Below are positions 28,819 through 38,686 of a stretch of DNA of 64,000 bases, piece by piece. The DNA comes from Clostridium omnivorum. Lineage in GTDB: Bacteria > Bacillota > Clostridia > Clostridiales > Clostridiaceae. Position numbers and translations under genes: made by a program. The notes beneath the pieces were generated by a model, which had not been told where the DNA came from, made no database searches, and saw only the letters and a list, made by a program, of their open reading frames with translations. Each line of letters opens with the position of its first letter. The stretch's first letter is position 1. The stretch is from positions 1,334,001 to 1,398,000 of the forward strand of contig NZ_BRXR01000001.1 in assembly GCF_026012015.1 (NCBI RefSeq), read 5' to 3'.

Positions 28819-29448
28819 TTAAGCTTTAACAGTGTTTCTTATTACAACGAAACCTTTGTTTGGCCCTGGTACTCCGCCTTTTATTAATATTATGTTCTTT
28901 TCAGGCATTACCTTAACAACTTGAAGATTTAATACTGTTGTATTAACATTTCCCATATGTCCTGGTAACTTCTTGTTTTTAAATGTTCTTGATGGGTCAG
29001 ATGATCCTCCCATTGAACCAACTGCTCTATGGAACTTGGAACCGTGAGTTTCAGGTCCTCTGTGAGCGTTCCATCTCTTTATTGTTCCTTGGAATCCCTT
29101 ACCTTTGGATATTCCGGAAACGTCAACTTTTTCACCTGCAGCGAAAACGTCAGCTTTTATTTCTTGACCAACTTGAAATTCACTTGCATTTTCTAGTCTA
29201 AATTCTCTTACGAATCTCTTAAGAGAAACACCAGCTTTAGCAAATTGTCCTTTCATTGGCTTATTAACTAACTTTTCTCTTATATCTCCGAATCCAACTT
29301 GGATTGCGTCATAACCATCTTTCTCTGTAGTTTTCTTTTGAACAACTACACATGGTCCAGCTTCAACTACAGTAACTGGAACTATCTTTCCGTTTTCGTC
29401 AAATATTTGAGTCATACCTAGCTTTTTGCCTAGTATAGCTTTTTTCAT
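28819..29448 (-). CDS. rplC: 50S ribosomal protein L3 (uL3)
   Basis: This 209-residue L3 starts [18 protein letters not shown]. It contains [20 protein letters not shown], with the methylatable glutamine region, and [12 protein letters not shown]-like residues ([13 protein letters not shown]). It is one of the two assembly initiators of the large subunit. Confidence 0.98.
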   Translation of the reverse strand: MKKAILGKKLGMTQIFDENGKIVPVTVVEAGPCVVVQKKTTEKDGYDAIQVGFGDIREKLVNKPMKGQFAKAGVSLKRFVREFRLENASEFQVGQEIKADVFAAGEKVDVSGISKGKGFQGTIKRWNAHRGPETHGSKFHRAVGSMGGSSDPSRTFKNKKLPGHMGNVNTTVLNLQVVKVMPEKNIILIKGGVPGPNKGFVVIRNTVKA

Positions 29449-29523
29449 ATTGGTTACACCTCCTCAACGTATTAGCGGATCGCGCAAGCGATCATAATAG
29501 TTCGTAATAGTTATCTATTACTA

Positions 29524-29832
29524 TTATAGTTTTATTTCGATGTCAACACCTGCTGGCAGGTCTAGTCTCATTAGAGCATCAACAGTTTTTGGTGATGGGC
29601 TAATGATATCAATTAGTCTCTTGTGAGTTCTTATTTCGAACTGCTCTCTTGAATCTTTGTACTTATGTGGAGCTCTTAGAATTGTTATAACATCCTTCTC
29701 AGTTGGTAGTGGCACTGGACCAGCAACCTTTGCTCCTGTACTCTTAGCAGTTTCAACAATCTTCTCAGCAGATTGATCAAGTATGTTGTGATCAAATGCC
29801 TTTAATCTGATTCTAATTTTTTGTTTTGCCAT
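29524..29832 (-). CDS. rpsJ: 30S ribosomal protein S10 (uS10, NusE)
   Basis: This 102-residue S10 starts [19 protein letters not shown] and ends [15 protein letters not shown]. It also acts as NusE in antitermination complexes. It is the first gene of the long S10-spc-alpha transcript, behind a promoter at 30045-30073 and a roughly 205-base structured leader. Confidence 0.98.
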   Translation of the reverse strand: MAKQKIRIRLKAFDHNILDQSAEKIVETAKSTGAKVAGPVPLPTEKDVITILRAPHKYKDSREQFEIRTHKRLIDIISPSPKTVDALMRLDLPAGVDIEIKL

Positions 29833-30038
29833 TTACTTTCCCTCCTTTTCATCGCACGCTTTACTTCTCACGCACAACAGCGGACATTCTGTAAACTGTT
29901 CCGGGTGTTGCATATTTTAAAACGCAACAACGGACATACATAATCCCCGTCGCCTGGTTCACGACCATAGCTTACTCAGCAAAGAATTCCCCGGAAGTCC
30001 GGCCACCTCTTGCCTCATCGCTGTTATAACTTCACAAC
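29833..30038 (-). promoter_or_regulatory. Structured leader of the S10 operon (main content of the 475-base gap before tuf copy 1)
   Basis: About 205 bases of untranslated leader separate the predicted start point (near 30038) from the rpsJ ribosome site. It is distinctly more GC-rich than its surroundings. On the minus strand CCGG-ACTT-CCGG forms a tight hairpin, GTTGCG pairs with TGCAAC around an AT-rich loop, and the near-repeat GTCCGTTGTTGCG / GTCCGCTGTTGTGCG occurs twice. These features suggest an RNA control element or r-protein binding site. I do not recognise it as a named family. Confidence 0.55.
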
Positions 30039-30044
30039 TATTTT

Positions 30045-30073
30045 AGTATACACTAATTTTTATATTTTGACAA
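30045..30073 (-). promoter_or_regulatory. Sigma-A promoter of the S10 operon
   Basis: On the minus strand TTGTCA (30068-30073) and TATACT (30045-30050) are separated by 17 bp. It lies in an AT-rich block immediately upstream of the GC-rich leader. From here to the tuf terminator (30074-30238) I see only AT-rich sequence with no gene. Confidence 0.85.
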
Positions 30074-30238
30074 GTATTTTTTTATGTACGACTATATTCT
30101 TGACCTATCTTCTTTTAATTAATCATAACGACTTTTTTAAAATTAATCATTACTATCTTATAGGATTTTAATATTAAGTAATGACAATGTCAAGTTATAT
30201 TTTCAAGGTGGTATTTATAATACTTTTCAATACATAAA

Positions 30239-30262
30239 AGAAGTAGGGCGTCCCCTACTTCT
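30239..30262 (-). terminator. Terminator of tuf copy 1
   Basis: A 10-bp perfect stem (AGAAGTAGGG and complement) with a 4-base loop is followed on the minus strand by TTTTATG. It lies 45 bases after the tuf stop and separates the str operon from the S10 operon. Confidence 0.85.
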
Positions 30263-30301
30263 TCATTATACATACATTTAGTTTGCGGTTAATTTACTTA
30301 C

Positions 30302-31517
30302 TATAAATTATTCTATTATAGAAGTAACAACTCCTGAACCAACTGTTCTTCCGCCTTCTCTTATAGCGAATCTTAGTCCTTCATCCATAGCTACTTGAGT
30401 TATTAACTCAACGTTCATATCGATGTGGTCTCCAGGCATTACCATTTCCATTCCATCTGGTAGTTTGATTGATCCTGTAACGTCTGTTGTTCTGAAATAG
30501 AATTGTGGTCTGTATCCATCGAAGAATGGTGTATGTCTTCCGCCTTCTTCTTTCTTAAGTACGTATACTTGACCTACGAACTTCTTGTGTGGATGTACTG
30601 ATCCTGGTTTTGATAGTACTTGACCTCTTTCGATTTCTGTTCTTTGGATTCCTCTTAATAGAGCTCCTATGTTATCTCCTGCTTGTGCTTCGTCAAGTAG
30701 CTTTCTGAACATTTCTACTCCAGTTACTACTGTCTTCTTCTTTTCTTCACTTAGTCCTACTACTTCTACTTCGTCTCCTACGTGAAGTATTCCTCTTTCA
30801 ACTCTTCCTGTTGCAACTGTTCCTCTTCCAGTAATTGTGAATACATCTTCTACTGGCATTAGGAATGGCTTATCTGTTGCTCTTTCTGGAGTTGGTATAT
30901 AGCTATCTACTGCATCCATTAATTCAGCTATGCACTTTGTTGCTTCTGCATCTTCTGGATTTTCTAATGCTTTTAGTGCTGATCCTGTTATTATTGGAAT
31001 ATCATCTCCTGGGAAGTTGTACTCGCTTAATAGCTCTCTTACTTCCATTTCAACTAATTCTAGTAATTCTGGATCGTCTACCATATCTGCCTTATTTAAG
31101 AATACTACTATATAGTCAACACCAACTCTTGATGCTAGTAGTATGTGCTCTCTTGTTTGTGGCATTGGACCATCTGCTGCTGATACAACTAGTATAGCTC
31201 CATCCATTTGTGCTGCTCCTGTTATCATGTTCTTAACATAGTCAGCGTGTCCTGGACAGTCAACGTGTGCATAGTGTCTGTTATCTGTTTGATATTCAAC
31301 GTGTGCTGTGTTGATTGTGATTCCTCTTTCTCTTTCCTCTGGTGCCTTATCTATTTCCGCATAGTTTGTTGCTTGTGCATATCCCTTCTTGGATAATACT
31401 GTTGTTATTGCTGCTGTTAATGTTGTCTTACCGTGGTCTACGTGTCCTATTGTTCCAATATTTACGTGAGGCTTATTTCTTTCAAATTTTGCCTTTGCCA
31501 TTTTTCTTTTCCTCCTT
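30302..31517. repeat. tuf repeat, copy 1 (1216 bp, partner at 46250-47465)
   Basis: I compared this copy line by line with 46250-47465 (offset 15948). Both copies are identical except for one base: C at 31358 versus T at 47306 on the plus strand, a silent change in an alanine codon. Identity covers the whole gene, six bases past the stop, and 16 bases upstream including the ribosome site, then stops abruptly. Confidence 0.97.
30308..31501 (-). CDS. tuf: Elongation factor Tu, copy 1
   Basis: This 397-residue GTPase delivers aminoacyl-tRNA to the ribosome. The G motifs are GHVDHGKTT (G1), the switch region [20 protein letters not shown] (G3) and NKADMVDD (G4). Domains 2 and 3 follow with [20 protein letters not shown] and the tRNA-contacting C-terminal part ending [11 protein letters not shown]. 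It is the last gene of the str operon behind fusA. The protein is identical to that of copy 2. Confidence 0.99.
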   Translation of the reverse strand: MAKAKFERNKPHVNIGTIGHVDHGKTTLTAAITTVLSKKGYAQATNYAEIDKAPEERERGITINTAHVEYQTDNRHYAHVDCPGHADYVKNMITGAAQMDGAILVVSAADGPMPQTREHILLASRVGVDYIVVFLNKADMVDDPELLELVEMEVRELLSEYNFPGDDIPIITGSALKALENPEDAEATKCIAELMDAVDSYIPTPERATDKPFLMPVEDVFTITGRGTVATGRVERGILHVGDEVEVVGLSEEKKKTVVTGVEMFRKLLDEAQAGDNIGALLRGIQRTEIERGQVLSKPGSVHPHKKFVGQVYVLKKEEGGRHTPFFDGYRPQFYFRTTDVTGSIKLPDGMEMVMPGDHIDMNVELITQVAMDEGLRFAIREGGRTVGSGVVTSIIE

Positions 31518-31581
31518 ACTATTAAACCCGTAATATAAATTTATAATAAATAAATTTTAATCTATATTTTTGAATTTTAAA

Positions 31582-33654
31582 TTAAGCATCTTTTCTGCTT
31601 GTAACTATTTGTTCTTGGATACTCTTTGGAACTTCTTCATAGTGATCAAAAGTCATGGAGTAAACTCCTCTACCTTGAGTTCTTGATCTAAGAGTAGTAG
31701 CGTATCCAAACATTTCTGAAAGTGGAACAAAAGATCTGATGATTTGAGCACCATGTCTTGCTTCCATACCTTCAATTCTTCCTCTTCTGGAGTTTATGTC
31801 ACCCATAACGTCTCCCATGTATTCTTCTGGTACAGTAACTTCAACCTTCATCATTGGTTCTAGAAGTACTGGATCAGCTTTAGCCATTGCATTTTTGAAT
31901 GCCATAGAACCAGCTATCTTGAAGGCCATTTCTGATGAGTCAACATCATGGTATGAACCATCAACTAGTTTAACTTTGAAGTTAATAACTGGATATCCAC
32001 CAAGTATACCACTTTGTGAAGCTTCTTGAATACCATTGTCGATTGGGGATATATATTCTTTTGGAATAGCTCCTCCAACTATAGCATTTTCAAATTCATA
32101 TTCACCTTCTGTTGGCATCATTTCTATCCAGCAGTGACCGTATTGTCCACGTCCACCAGACTGTCTAACAAATTTACCTTCAGCTTTAATAGGCTTTCTA
32201 ATTGTTTCTTTGTAAGCAACTTGTGGCTTACCAACATTACACTCAACCTTAAACTCTCTTGTAAGTCTGTCAACTATTATTTCAAGGTGAAGCTCACCCA
32301 TACCAGAAATAATTGTTTGACCAGTTTCTTGATCAGTGTGAGTTCTAAAAGTTGGATCTTCTTCTGCAAGTTTAGCAAGTGCTATACCCATCTTTTCTTG
32401 ACCAGCTTTAGTCTTAGGCTCAATAGCTACGTCTATAACTGGATCTGGGAATTCCATTTTTTCAAGTATAACTGGGCTATTTTCTGCACAAAGAGTATCT
32501 CCAGTTGTTGTTTCTTTAAGTCCAACTATGGCTCCTAAATCTCCTGCACGCAATTCTTCAACGTCTTCTCTGTGGTTAGCATGCATTCTAACAAGCCTTC
32601 CTATTCTTTCCTTCTTGCCCTTTGTGGAGTTAAGTACATAAGTACCACTTACCATTATACCTGAGTAAACTCTTGTAAATGCAAGTCTTCCAACGAATGG
32701 GTCAGTAGCTATTTTAAATGCTAATGCCGCCATTGGTGCATTGTCATCTGCAGGTCTAGTAACTTCTTCTCCGCTATCAGGAACAGTTCCTGTAACAGCT
32801 GCTATATCGAGTGGTGATGGCATGTATTCAACAACTGCATCAAGCATTTCTTGAACACCTTTGTTCTTGTATGAAGAACCACAAATAACTGGAACCATTT
32901 GATTTGCTATAGTAGCATTTCTAATAGCTCTGTGAATTTCTTCTTCAGTAACTTCTTCACCCTCAAGATACTTCATTGTTATTTCTTCATCTAAATCAGC
33001 AAGTGCTTCAATTAATGCTGTTCTGAATTCTTCAGCTTTATCTTTAAGTTCAGCTGGGATTTCAGTAATCTCTATTTCTGTACCAAGGTCATTCTTATGT
33101 AGTATAGCTACCATCTTAATTAAATCAACCATACCAACAAATTCTGCTTCTTGACCAATTGGTATTTGTATTGGAACTGCATTAGCCTTTAATCTTTCTC
33201 TAAGTGTGTTTACACAGTGATAAAAGTCAGCACCTGTAGCGTCCATCTTGTTTACATATACCATTCTTGGTACTCCATATTTGTCTGCCTGTCTCCAAAC
33301 AGTTTCAGTTTGAGGCTCAACACCACTCTTAGCATCAAGTACTGTAACAGCACCGTCAAGTACTCTTAATGATCTTTCAACTTCAACTGTGAAGTCTACG
33401 TGTCCAGGTGTGTCAATGATATTTACTGCATAACCCTTCCATTGAGCAGTTGTAGCAGCAGAAGTAATTGTTATACCTCTTTCTTGTTCTTGAACCATCC
33501 AGTCCATAGTTGCTGCGCCTTCATGAACTTCTCCAATTTTATGAGTTTTTCCTGTATAGAATAATATACGTTCCGTAGTTGTAGTTTTTCCAGCATCTAT
33601 GTGTGCCATTATTCCTATATTACGGAACTTTTCTAATGGAAATTGTCTAGCCAT
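31582..33654 (-). CDS. fusA: Elongation factor G
   Basis: This 690-residue translocase GTPase shows [15 protein letters not shown] (G1), [13 protein letters not shown] (switch I), DTPGHVDF (G3) and NKMDATGAD (G4). The domain II-V signatures include [14 protein letters not shown] and [18 protein letters not shown] chose the ATG at 33654, which lies behind AGGAGGAAAAAC and gives [10 protein letters not shown]; the upstream in-frame ATG has no ribosome site. It lies between rpsG and tuf in the str operon. Confidence 0.98.
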   Translation of the reverse strand: MARQFPLEKFRNIGIMAHIDAGKTTTTERILFYTGKTHKIGEVHEGAATMDWMVQEQERGITITSAATTAQWKGYAVNIIDTPGHVDFTVEVERSLRVLDGAVTVLDAKSGVEPQTETVWRQADKYGVPRMVYVNKMDATGADFYHCVNTLRERLKANAVPIQIPIGQEAEFVGMVDLIKMVAILHKNDLGTEIEITEIPAELKDKAEEFRTALIEALADLDEEITMKYLEGEEVTEEEIHRAIRNATIANQMVPVICGSSYKNKGVQEMLDAVVEYMPSPLDIAAVTGTVPDSGEEVTRPADDNAPMAALAFKIATDPFVGRLAFTRVYSGIMVSGTYVLNSTKGKKERIGRLVRMHANHREDVEELRAGDLGAIVGLKETTTGDTLCAENSPVILEKMEFPDPVIDVAIEPKTKAGQEKMGIALAKLAEEDPTFRTHTDQETGQTIISGMGELHLEIIVDRLTREFKVECNVGKPQVAYKETIRKPIKAEGKFVRQSGGRGQYGHCWIEMMPTEGEYEFENAIVGGAIPKEYISPIDNGIQEASQSGILGGYPVINFKVKLVDGSYHDVDSSEMAFKIAGSMAFKNAMAKADPVLLEPMMKVEVTVPEEYMGDVMGDINSRRGRIEGMEARHGAQIIRSFVPLSEMFGYATTLRSRTQGRGVYSMTFDHYEEVPKSIQEQIVTSRKDA

Positions 33655-33692
33655 GTTTTTCCTCCTCTCAACAATCAAATTTCAAATTTGAC

Positions 33693-33723
33693 AAAACTGT
33701 TTTGGCAAAGCCAAAACAGTTTT
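33693..33723. terminator. Hairpin between rpsG and fusA, possible internal attenuator
   Basis: A 14-bp perfect inverted repeat (AAAACTGTTTTGGC and complement) has a 3-base loop and runs into TTTT on both strands. It sits in the 73-base rpsG-fusA gap. Since fusA lacks an obvious separate promoter, it is probably a partial terminator or a stability hairpin that sets relative levels. Confidence 0.5.
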
Positions 33724-33727
33724 TATA

Positions 33728-34264
<537 letters not shown>

Positions 34265-34340
34265 TCAGTACTTCACCAAATTTTATAATAGAAAAAATAT
34301 AATCTATATAAATGCTGAAGACATCGCACCGATCACAAAA

Positions 34341-34718
34341 CTATTTTTGTTTTGGTTTCTTAGCACCGTATTTTGACCTACTTTGTAATCTGTTAGCTAC
34401 TCCAGCTGAGTCTAATGCTCCTCTAACTATATGGTATCTAACACCTGGAAGGTCTTTTACTCTTCCACCTCTTATTAGAACAACACTGTGCTCTTGTAAG
34501 TTGTGGCCTACACCTGGAATGTATGCAGTAACTTCTATTCCGTTTGTAAGTCTAACTCTGGCAATTTTTCTAAGCGCTGAGTTTGGCTTCTTAGGAGTAG
34601 TTGTTTTAACTACAGTACAAACACCTCTCTTTTGTGGGCACTCTTTAAGTGCTGGTGCAGTAGATTTGCTTACAGCTGTCTTTCTTCCTTTTCTTACTAA
34701 TTGGCTAATAGTTGGCAT
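34341..34718 (-). CDS. rpsL: 30S ribosomal protein S12 (uS12)
   Basis: This 125-residue decoding-centre protein begins [13 protein letters not shown]. It contains [17 protein letters not shown] and the loop [22 protein letters not shown]. The lysines at the classical streptomycin sites (PKKPNS, and RVKDLPG) look wild type. It starts the conserved rpsL-rpsG-fusA-tuf set. Confidence 0.98.
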   Translation of the reverse strand: MPTISQLVRKGRKTAVSKSTAPALKECPQKRGVCTVVKTTTPKKPNSALRKIARVRLTNGIEVTAYIPGVGHNLQEHSVVLIRGGRVKDLPGVRYHIVRGALDSAGVANRLQSRSKYGAKKPKQK

Positions 34719-34769
34719 ATTTACACCTCCTCTTTATTTTTGCTGTATATGAATTAAATAATTCCTCGA

Positions 34770-35012
34770 TTAATCATTTAGGACTACCGCTGTTGCAGCC
34801 CCAACTTCAATGCCGCAAAGCTTTCCTAGTTCTTTCATTGTATTAACATATACAATTTCCAAGGAATTTTCTTCAGCTAGCTGCTTTACAGGGTCAACCA
34901 ACTTTGAATCGGCATCTTTAGCAATATACGCAGTTTTGCCTTCTCCGCTTTTAATGGCCTTGGCACTTTGCTTTACGCCTACTACCTTTTTGCCAGCGAG
35001 TCTGTCAACCAT
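34770..35012 (-). CDS. L7Ae/L30e-family K-turn-binding protein (YbxF type)
   Basis: This 80-residue protein reads [20 protein letters not shown], then [20 protein letters not shown] and the end of the fold [14 protein letters not shown]. The family binds kink-turn RNA. In Firmicutes it lies between rpoC and rpsL, as here. The ATG at 35012 follows GGAGGCTATGTT; an in-frame upstream ATG is not used because the promoter hairpin lies there. It appears to be the first gene of its own transcript. Confidence 0.92.
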   Translation of the reverse strand: MVDRLAGKKVVGVKQSAKAIKSGEGKTAYIAKDADSKLVDPVKQLAEENSLEIVYVNTMKELGKLCGIEVGAATAVVLND

Positions 35013-35042
35013 AACATAGCCTCCTTGAAACGTGACATTCAC

Positions 35043-35070
35043 AGAGACAATACTAAAAAGCATTGTCTCT
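35043..35070 (-). promoter_or_regulatory. 5' UTR hairpin ahead of the L7Ae-type gene
   Basis: AGAGACAATG pairs with TATTGTCTCT (10 bp, one G-U) around an 8-base loop, about 30 bases upstream of the ATG and just after the promoter. It lacks a T run, so it probably stabilises or regulates the mRNA. Confidence 0.5.
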
Positions 35071-35089
35071 ATAAAATCACACAAGTTGT

Positions 35090-35118
35090 ATTTTATCATT
35101 TATGTTGTAGTATGTCAA
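35090..35118 (-). promoter_or_regulatory. Sigma-A promoter of the L7Ae-rpsL-rpsG-fusA-tuf operon
   Basis: On the minus strand TTGACA (35113-35118) and TAAAAT (35090-35095) are 17 bp apart. It lies just after the rpoC stop and gives the str operon a transcript separate from rpoBC. Confidence 0.85.
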
Positions 35119-35129
35119 TAAATTAAATT

Positions 35130-38100
35130 CTATGCTTGAACTTCACTTGCAGCTTCTACTTCTTCTTTATCTGCTTCTGTACTAATCTTTATTGATCTGT
35201 ATCTTGTCATACCAGTACCAGCTGGAATTAACTTACCGATAAGTACATTTTCCTTTAATCCAACAAGAGGATCTATCTTACCCTTAATTGCTGCATCAGT
35301 TAATACTCTTGTTGTTTCTTGGAATGAGGCTGCTGACAAGAAGGAGTCAGTTGCTAAGGCAGCTTTGGTTATTCCTAAAAGGGCTACTTTACCTTCAGCT
35401 GGCTTACCACCTTCAGCTTCAACTCTTTCATTTTCTTCATTGTAATCAAAGATGTCAACTAGTGTACCTGGAAGCATATCTGTATCTCCAGATTCCTCTA
35501 TCTTAATCTTTCTTGTCATCTGCCTTACTACAACCTCTAAGTGCTTATCATTTATATCAACACCTTGTAGTCTGTAAACTTTCTGAACTTCTGAAAGAAG
35601 ATAGTTCTTAACACCATTTACTCCCTTGATTCTTAATATATCATGAGGATTTACTGAACCTTCAGTAATCTCATCTCCTGCTCCTATTACATCGCCTGAG
35701 CTTACTTTTAATCTTGAACCAAATGGAATATCATAGCTATTTTCTTCGCCAGATTCAGTAGTAATAAATACTATTCTCTTCTTCTTAGTCTCTTCAACTC
35801 TTACAGTTCCTGGAACTTCAGTAACAATTGCAAGTCCTTTTGGCTTTCTAGCTTCAAATAATTCCTCAACTCTTGGAAGACCTTGTGTTATATCGGCTCC
35901 AGCAACTCCTCCTGTGTGGAATGTTCTCATAGTAAGCTGAGTACCAGGTTCACCAATTGATTGTGCTGCAACAATTCCAACTGCTTCTCCGATATTAATT
36001 TTCTTTGCAGTAGCCATATTCATACCATAGCACTTTGCACAAACACCAAATTTTGCTTTACAAGTAAATACGGATCTAATATTAACCTTCTTTACTCCAG
36101 CCTTTTCTACAGCTTCGGCCATAATAGCATCAATGTAGGTATCTCTTGGTACTATTATCTCACCAGTTGAAGGATCTTTTATATCCTCTGCAGGATACCT
36201 TCCAGTAAGTCTCTCTCTAAGAGTTTCAATAACTTCATTTCCCTCTTTTATTTCACTTACTGTATAACCTTCTGTAGCTCCACAATCTTCTGATCTTACT
36301 ATAACGTCCTGACTTACGTCAACAAGTCTTCTAGTAAGATATCCTGAGTCAGCAGTCTTAAGTGCAGTATCCGCATTACCCTTTCTAGCACCATGTGTAG
36401 AAATAAAATATTGTAATACGTCAAGACCTTCTTTAAAGGATGCTGTTATAGGAAGCTCTATAATCTTACCTGAAGGATTTGCCATAAGTCCTCTCATACC
36501 AGCAAGCTGTTTAATCTGTGATTTTGAACCTCTGGCTCCAGAGTCAGCCATCATGAATATTGGGTTAAATTTGTCCAAGCTATCCATAAGAGCATCAGCT
36601 ACATCCTCTGTAGTCTTAGTCCATTTATCAATAACTCTTTCATATCTTTCTTCTTCTGAAATAAATCCTCTTCTGAACATTTTCTCTATTTTATCTACAG
36701 CTGCATCTGTTTCTGCAAGAAGAGTTTTCTTAGCTTCCGGCACTACCATATCTGAAGTAGCAACAGTAATAGCTCCTACAGAGGAATAATGGTATCCTTT
36801 AGCCTTAATATTATCAAGCATTATTGAAGTTTCACTAGTTCCATACTTCATATAGCACTTATCTATTATCTTTCCAAGGTTTTTCTTACTTACAAGGAAA
36901 TCTATCTCAAGCTTGAATTCATTTTCTGGTATGCTCCTATCAACAAATCCCAAATCTTGAGGAATAGATTCATTGAATATAACCTTACCAATTGTTGTGT
37001 CTATTATTCCACTTCTCTTTTCACCATTTACTTCCTTGGTCATCTTAATCTTAACCTTGGAATGAAGGTCGATTTCACCTGTTTGATAAGCTAATAAAGC
37101 TTCATCTGGTGAAGAGAAGGCTCTACCTTCGCCCTTTGCACCATCTTTATCAATAGTTAAGTAATATGAACCTAAAACCATATCCTGTGTAGGTACACAA
37201 ACTGGTTTACCATCAGATGGCTTTAGTATATTATTTGCTGCAAGCATTAAAAATCTAGCTTCAGCTTGAGCTTCTACAGACAATGGTACGTGAACAGCCA
37301 TTTGGTCACCATCAAAGTCAGCATTATATGCAGTACATACTAGTGGATGAAGTTTTATTGCTCTTCCTTCAACAAGTACTGGCTGGAATGCCTGAATACC
37401 TAATCTGTGTAGAGTAGGAGCACGATTTAATAATACTGGATGATGTTGAATTACTTCTTCAAGTACATCCCATACTTCAGTCTGAACTCTTTCTACCATT
37501 CTCTTAGCACTTTTTATATTATGAGCTATTCCTGTTTCTACAAGTCTCTTCATTACAAAAGGCTTAAATAGCTCTAGTGCCATTTCTCTTGGAAGACCAC
37601 ATTGATACATCTTTAATTCAGGTCCTACAACGATAACTGAACGTCCTGAGTAGTCAACACGTTTTCCAAGAAGGTTTTGTCTAAATCTTCCTTGCTTTCC
37701 TTTAAGCATATCTGATAAAGACTTAAGAGGTCTGTTTCCAGGACCAGTAACTGGTCTTCCTCTTCTTCCATTATCTATAAGTGCATCTACGGCTTCTTGA
37801 AGCATTCTCTTTTCATTTCTAACAATTATGTCTGGTGCACCTAAATCCAATAATTTTTTCAATCTATTGTTTCTGTTTATAACTCTTCTGTAAAGATCAT
37901 TTAAATCAGATGTGGCAAATCTGCCTCCATCAAGTTGAACCATTGGTCTTAAATCTGGAGGGATTACTGGAATAACATCTATTACCATCCATTCAGGTTT
38001 ATTACCTGATTTTCTAAATGATTCAATTACTTCAAGTCTTCTAATTATTCGTATTCTCTTTTGTCCACTGCTAGTTTTCAATTCAGACTTTAAATCAACT

Positions 38101-38666
38101 GAAGATTGCTCTAAATCAATTTCATGAAGAAGTTTCTTTATAGCTTCTGCTCCCATGCTTGCTGCAAAGCTTTCTTCACCATATTTATCAACAGCTTCTC
38201 TATATTCTTTCTCGTTTAAAAGCTGCTTCTTTAATAATGGTGTTTCTTTTGGATCTAGAACTACATAGGATGCAAAATATAGTATTTTTTCTAGAGCCCT
38301 TGGAGACATATCAAGTATTAATCCCATACGTGATGGAATTCCCTTGAAGTACCAAATATGAGATACAGGGGCAGCAAGTTCAATATGCCCCATTCTCTCA
38401 CGTCTAACCTTAGACTTTGTAACTTCTACTCCGCATCTGTCGCAGACTATACCTTTATATCTTACTCTCTTATACTTACCGCAGTGACATTCCCAGTCTT
38501 TTATAGGTCCAAATATTCTTTCACAGAATAGACCATCTCTTTCTGGTTTTAAAGTTCTATAGTTTATTGTTTCTGGTTTCTTAACTTCACCTCTTGACCA
38601 TTCTCTTATCTGTTCTGGAGAAGCTAATCCTATCTGTATGGCATCAAAATTATCTAATTCAAACAA
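35130..38666 (-). CDS. rpoC: RNA polymerase beta' subunit
   Basis: This 1178-residue subunit has the N-terminal zinc ribbon (CHCGKYKRV ... CDRCGVEV), the active-site [16 protein letters not shown] holding the catalytic Mg, and the bridge-helix and trigger-loop region around [20 protein letters not shown] second cysteine cluster is [13 protein letters not shown]. The size is usual for Firmicutes, without the large insertions of proteobacteria. It follows rpoB by 20 bases. Confidence 0.99.
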   Translation of the reverse strand: MFELDNFDAIQIGLASPEQIREWSRGEVKKPETINYRTLKPERDGLFCERIFGPIKDWECHCGKYKRVRYKGIVCDRCGVEVTKSKVRRERMGHIELAAPVSHIWYFKGIPSRMGLILDMSPRALEKILYFASYVVLDPKETPLLKKQLLNEKEYREAVDKYGEESFAASMGAEAIKKLLHEIDLEQSSVDLKSELKTSSGQKRIRIIRRLEVIESFRKSGNKPEWMVIDVIPVIPPDLRPMVQLDGGRFATSDLNDLYRRVINRNNRLKKLLDLGAPDIIVRNEKRMLQEAVDALIDNGRRGRPVTGPGNRPLKSLSDMLKGKQGRFRQNLLGKRVDYSGRSVIVVGPELKMYQCGLPREMALELFKPFVMKRLVETGIAHNIKSAKRMVERVQTEVWDVLEEVIQHHPVLLNRAPTLHRLGIQAFQPVLVEGRAIKLHPLVCTAYNADFDGDQMAVHVPLSVEAQAEARFLMLAANNILKPSDGKPVCVPTQDMVLGSYYLTIDKDGAKGEGRAFSSPDEALLAYQTGEIDLHSKVKIKMTKEVNGEKRSGIIDTTIGKVIFNESIPQDLGFVDRSIPENEFKLEIDFLVSKKNLGKIIDKCYMKYGTSETSIMLDNIKAKGYHYSSVGAITVATSDMVVPEAKKTLLAETDAAVDKIEKMFRRGFISEEERYERVIDKWTKTTEDVADALMDSLDKFNPIFMMADSGARGSKSQIKQLAGMRGLMANPSGKIIELPITASFKEGLDVLQYFISTHGARKGNADTALKTADSGYLTRRLVDVSQDVIVRSEDCGATEGYTVSEIKEGNEVIETLRERLTGRYPAEDIKDPSTGEIIVPRDTYIDAIMAEAVEKAGVKKVNIRSVFTCKAKFGVCAKCYGMNMATAKKINIGEAVGIVAAQSIGEPGTQLTMRTFHTGGVAGADITQGLPRVEELFEARKPKGLAIVTEVPGTVRVEETKKKRIVFITTESGEENSYDIPFGSRLKVSSGDVIGAGDEITEGSVNPHDILRIKGVNGVKNYLLSEVQKVYRLQGVDINDKHLEVVVRQMTRKIKIEESGDTDMLPGTLVDIFDYNEENERVEAEGGKPAEGKVALLGITKAALATDSFLSAASFQETTRVLTDAAIKGKIDPLVGLKENVLIGKLIPAGTGMTRYRSIKISTEADKEEVEAASEVQA

Positions 38667-38686
38667 GGGTACATCCTCCCTTCATA

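Noticed and set aside
32026-32538. Plus-strand frame of 170 codons opposite fusA
   Set aside because: It is an antisense shadow of a highly conserved gene, with low-complexity content and no ribosome site or promoter. The same applies to other long antisense frames opposite rpoB, rpoC, tuf and r-protein genes.
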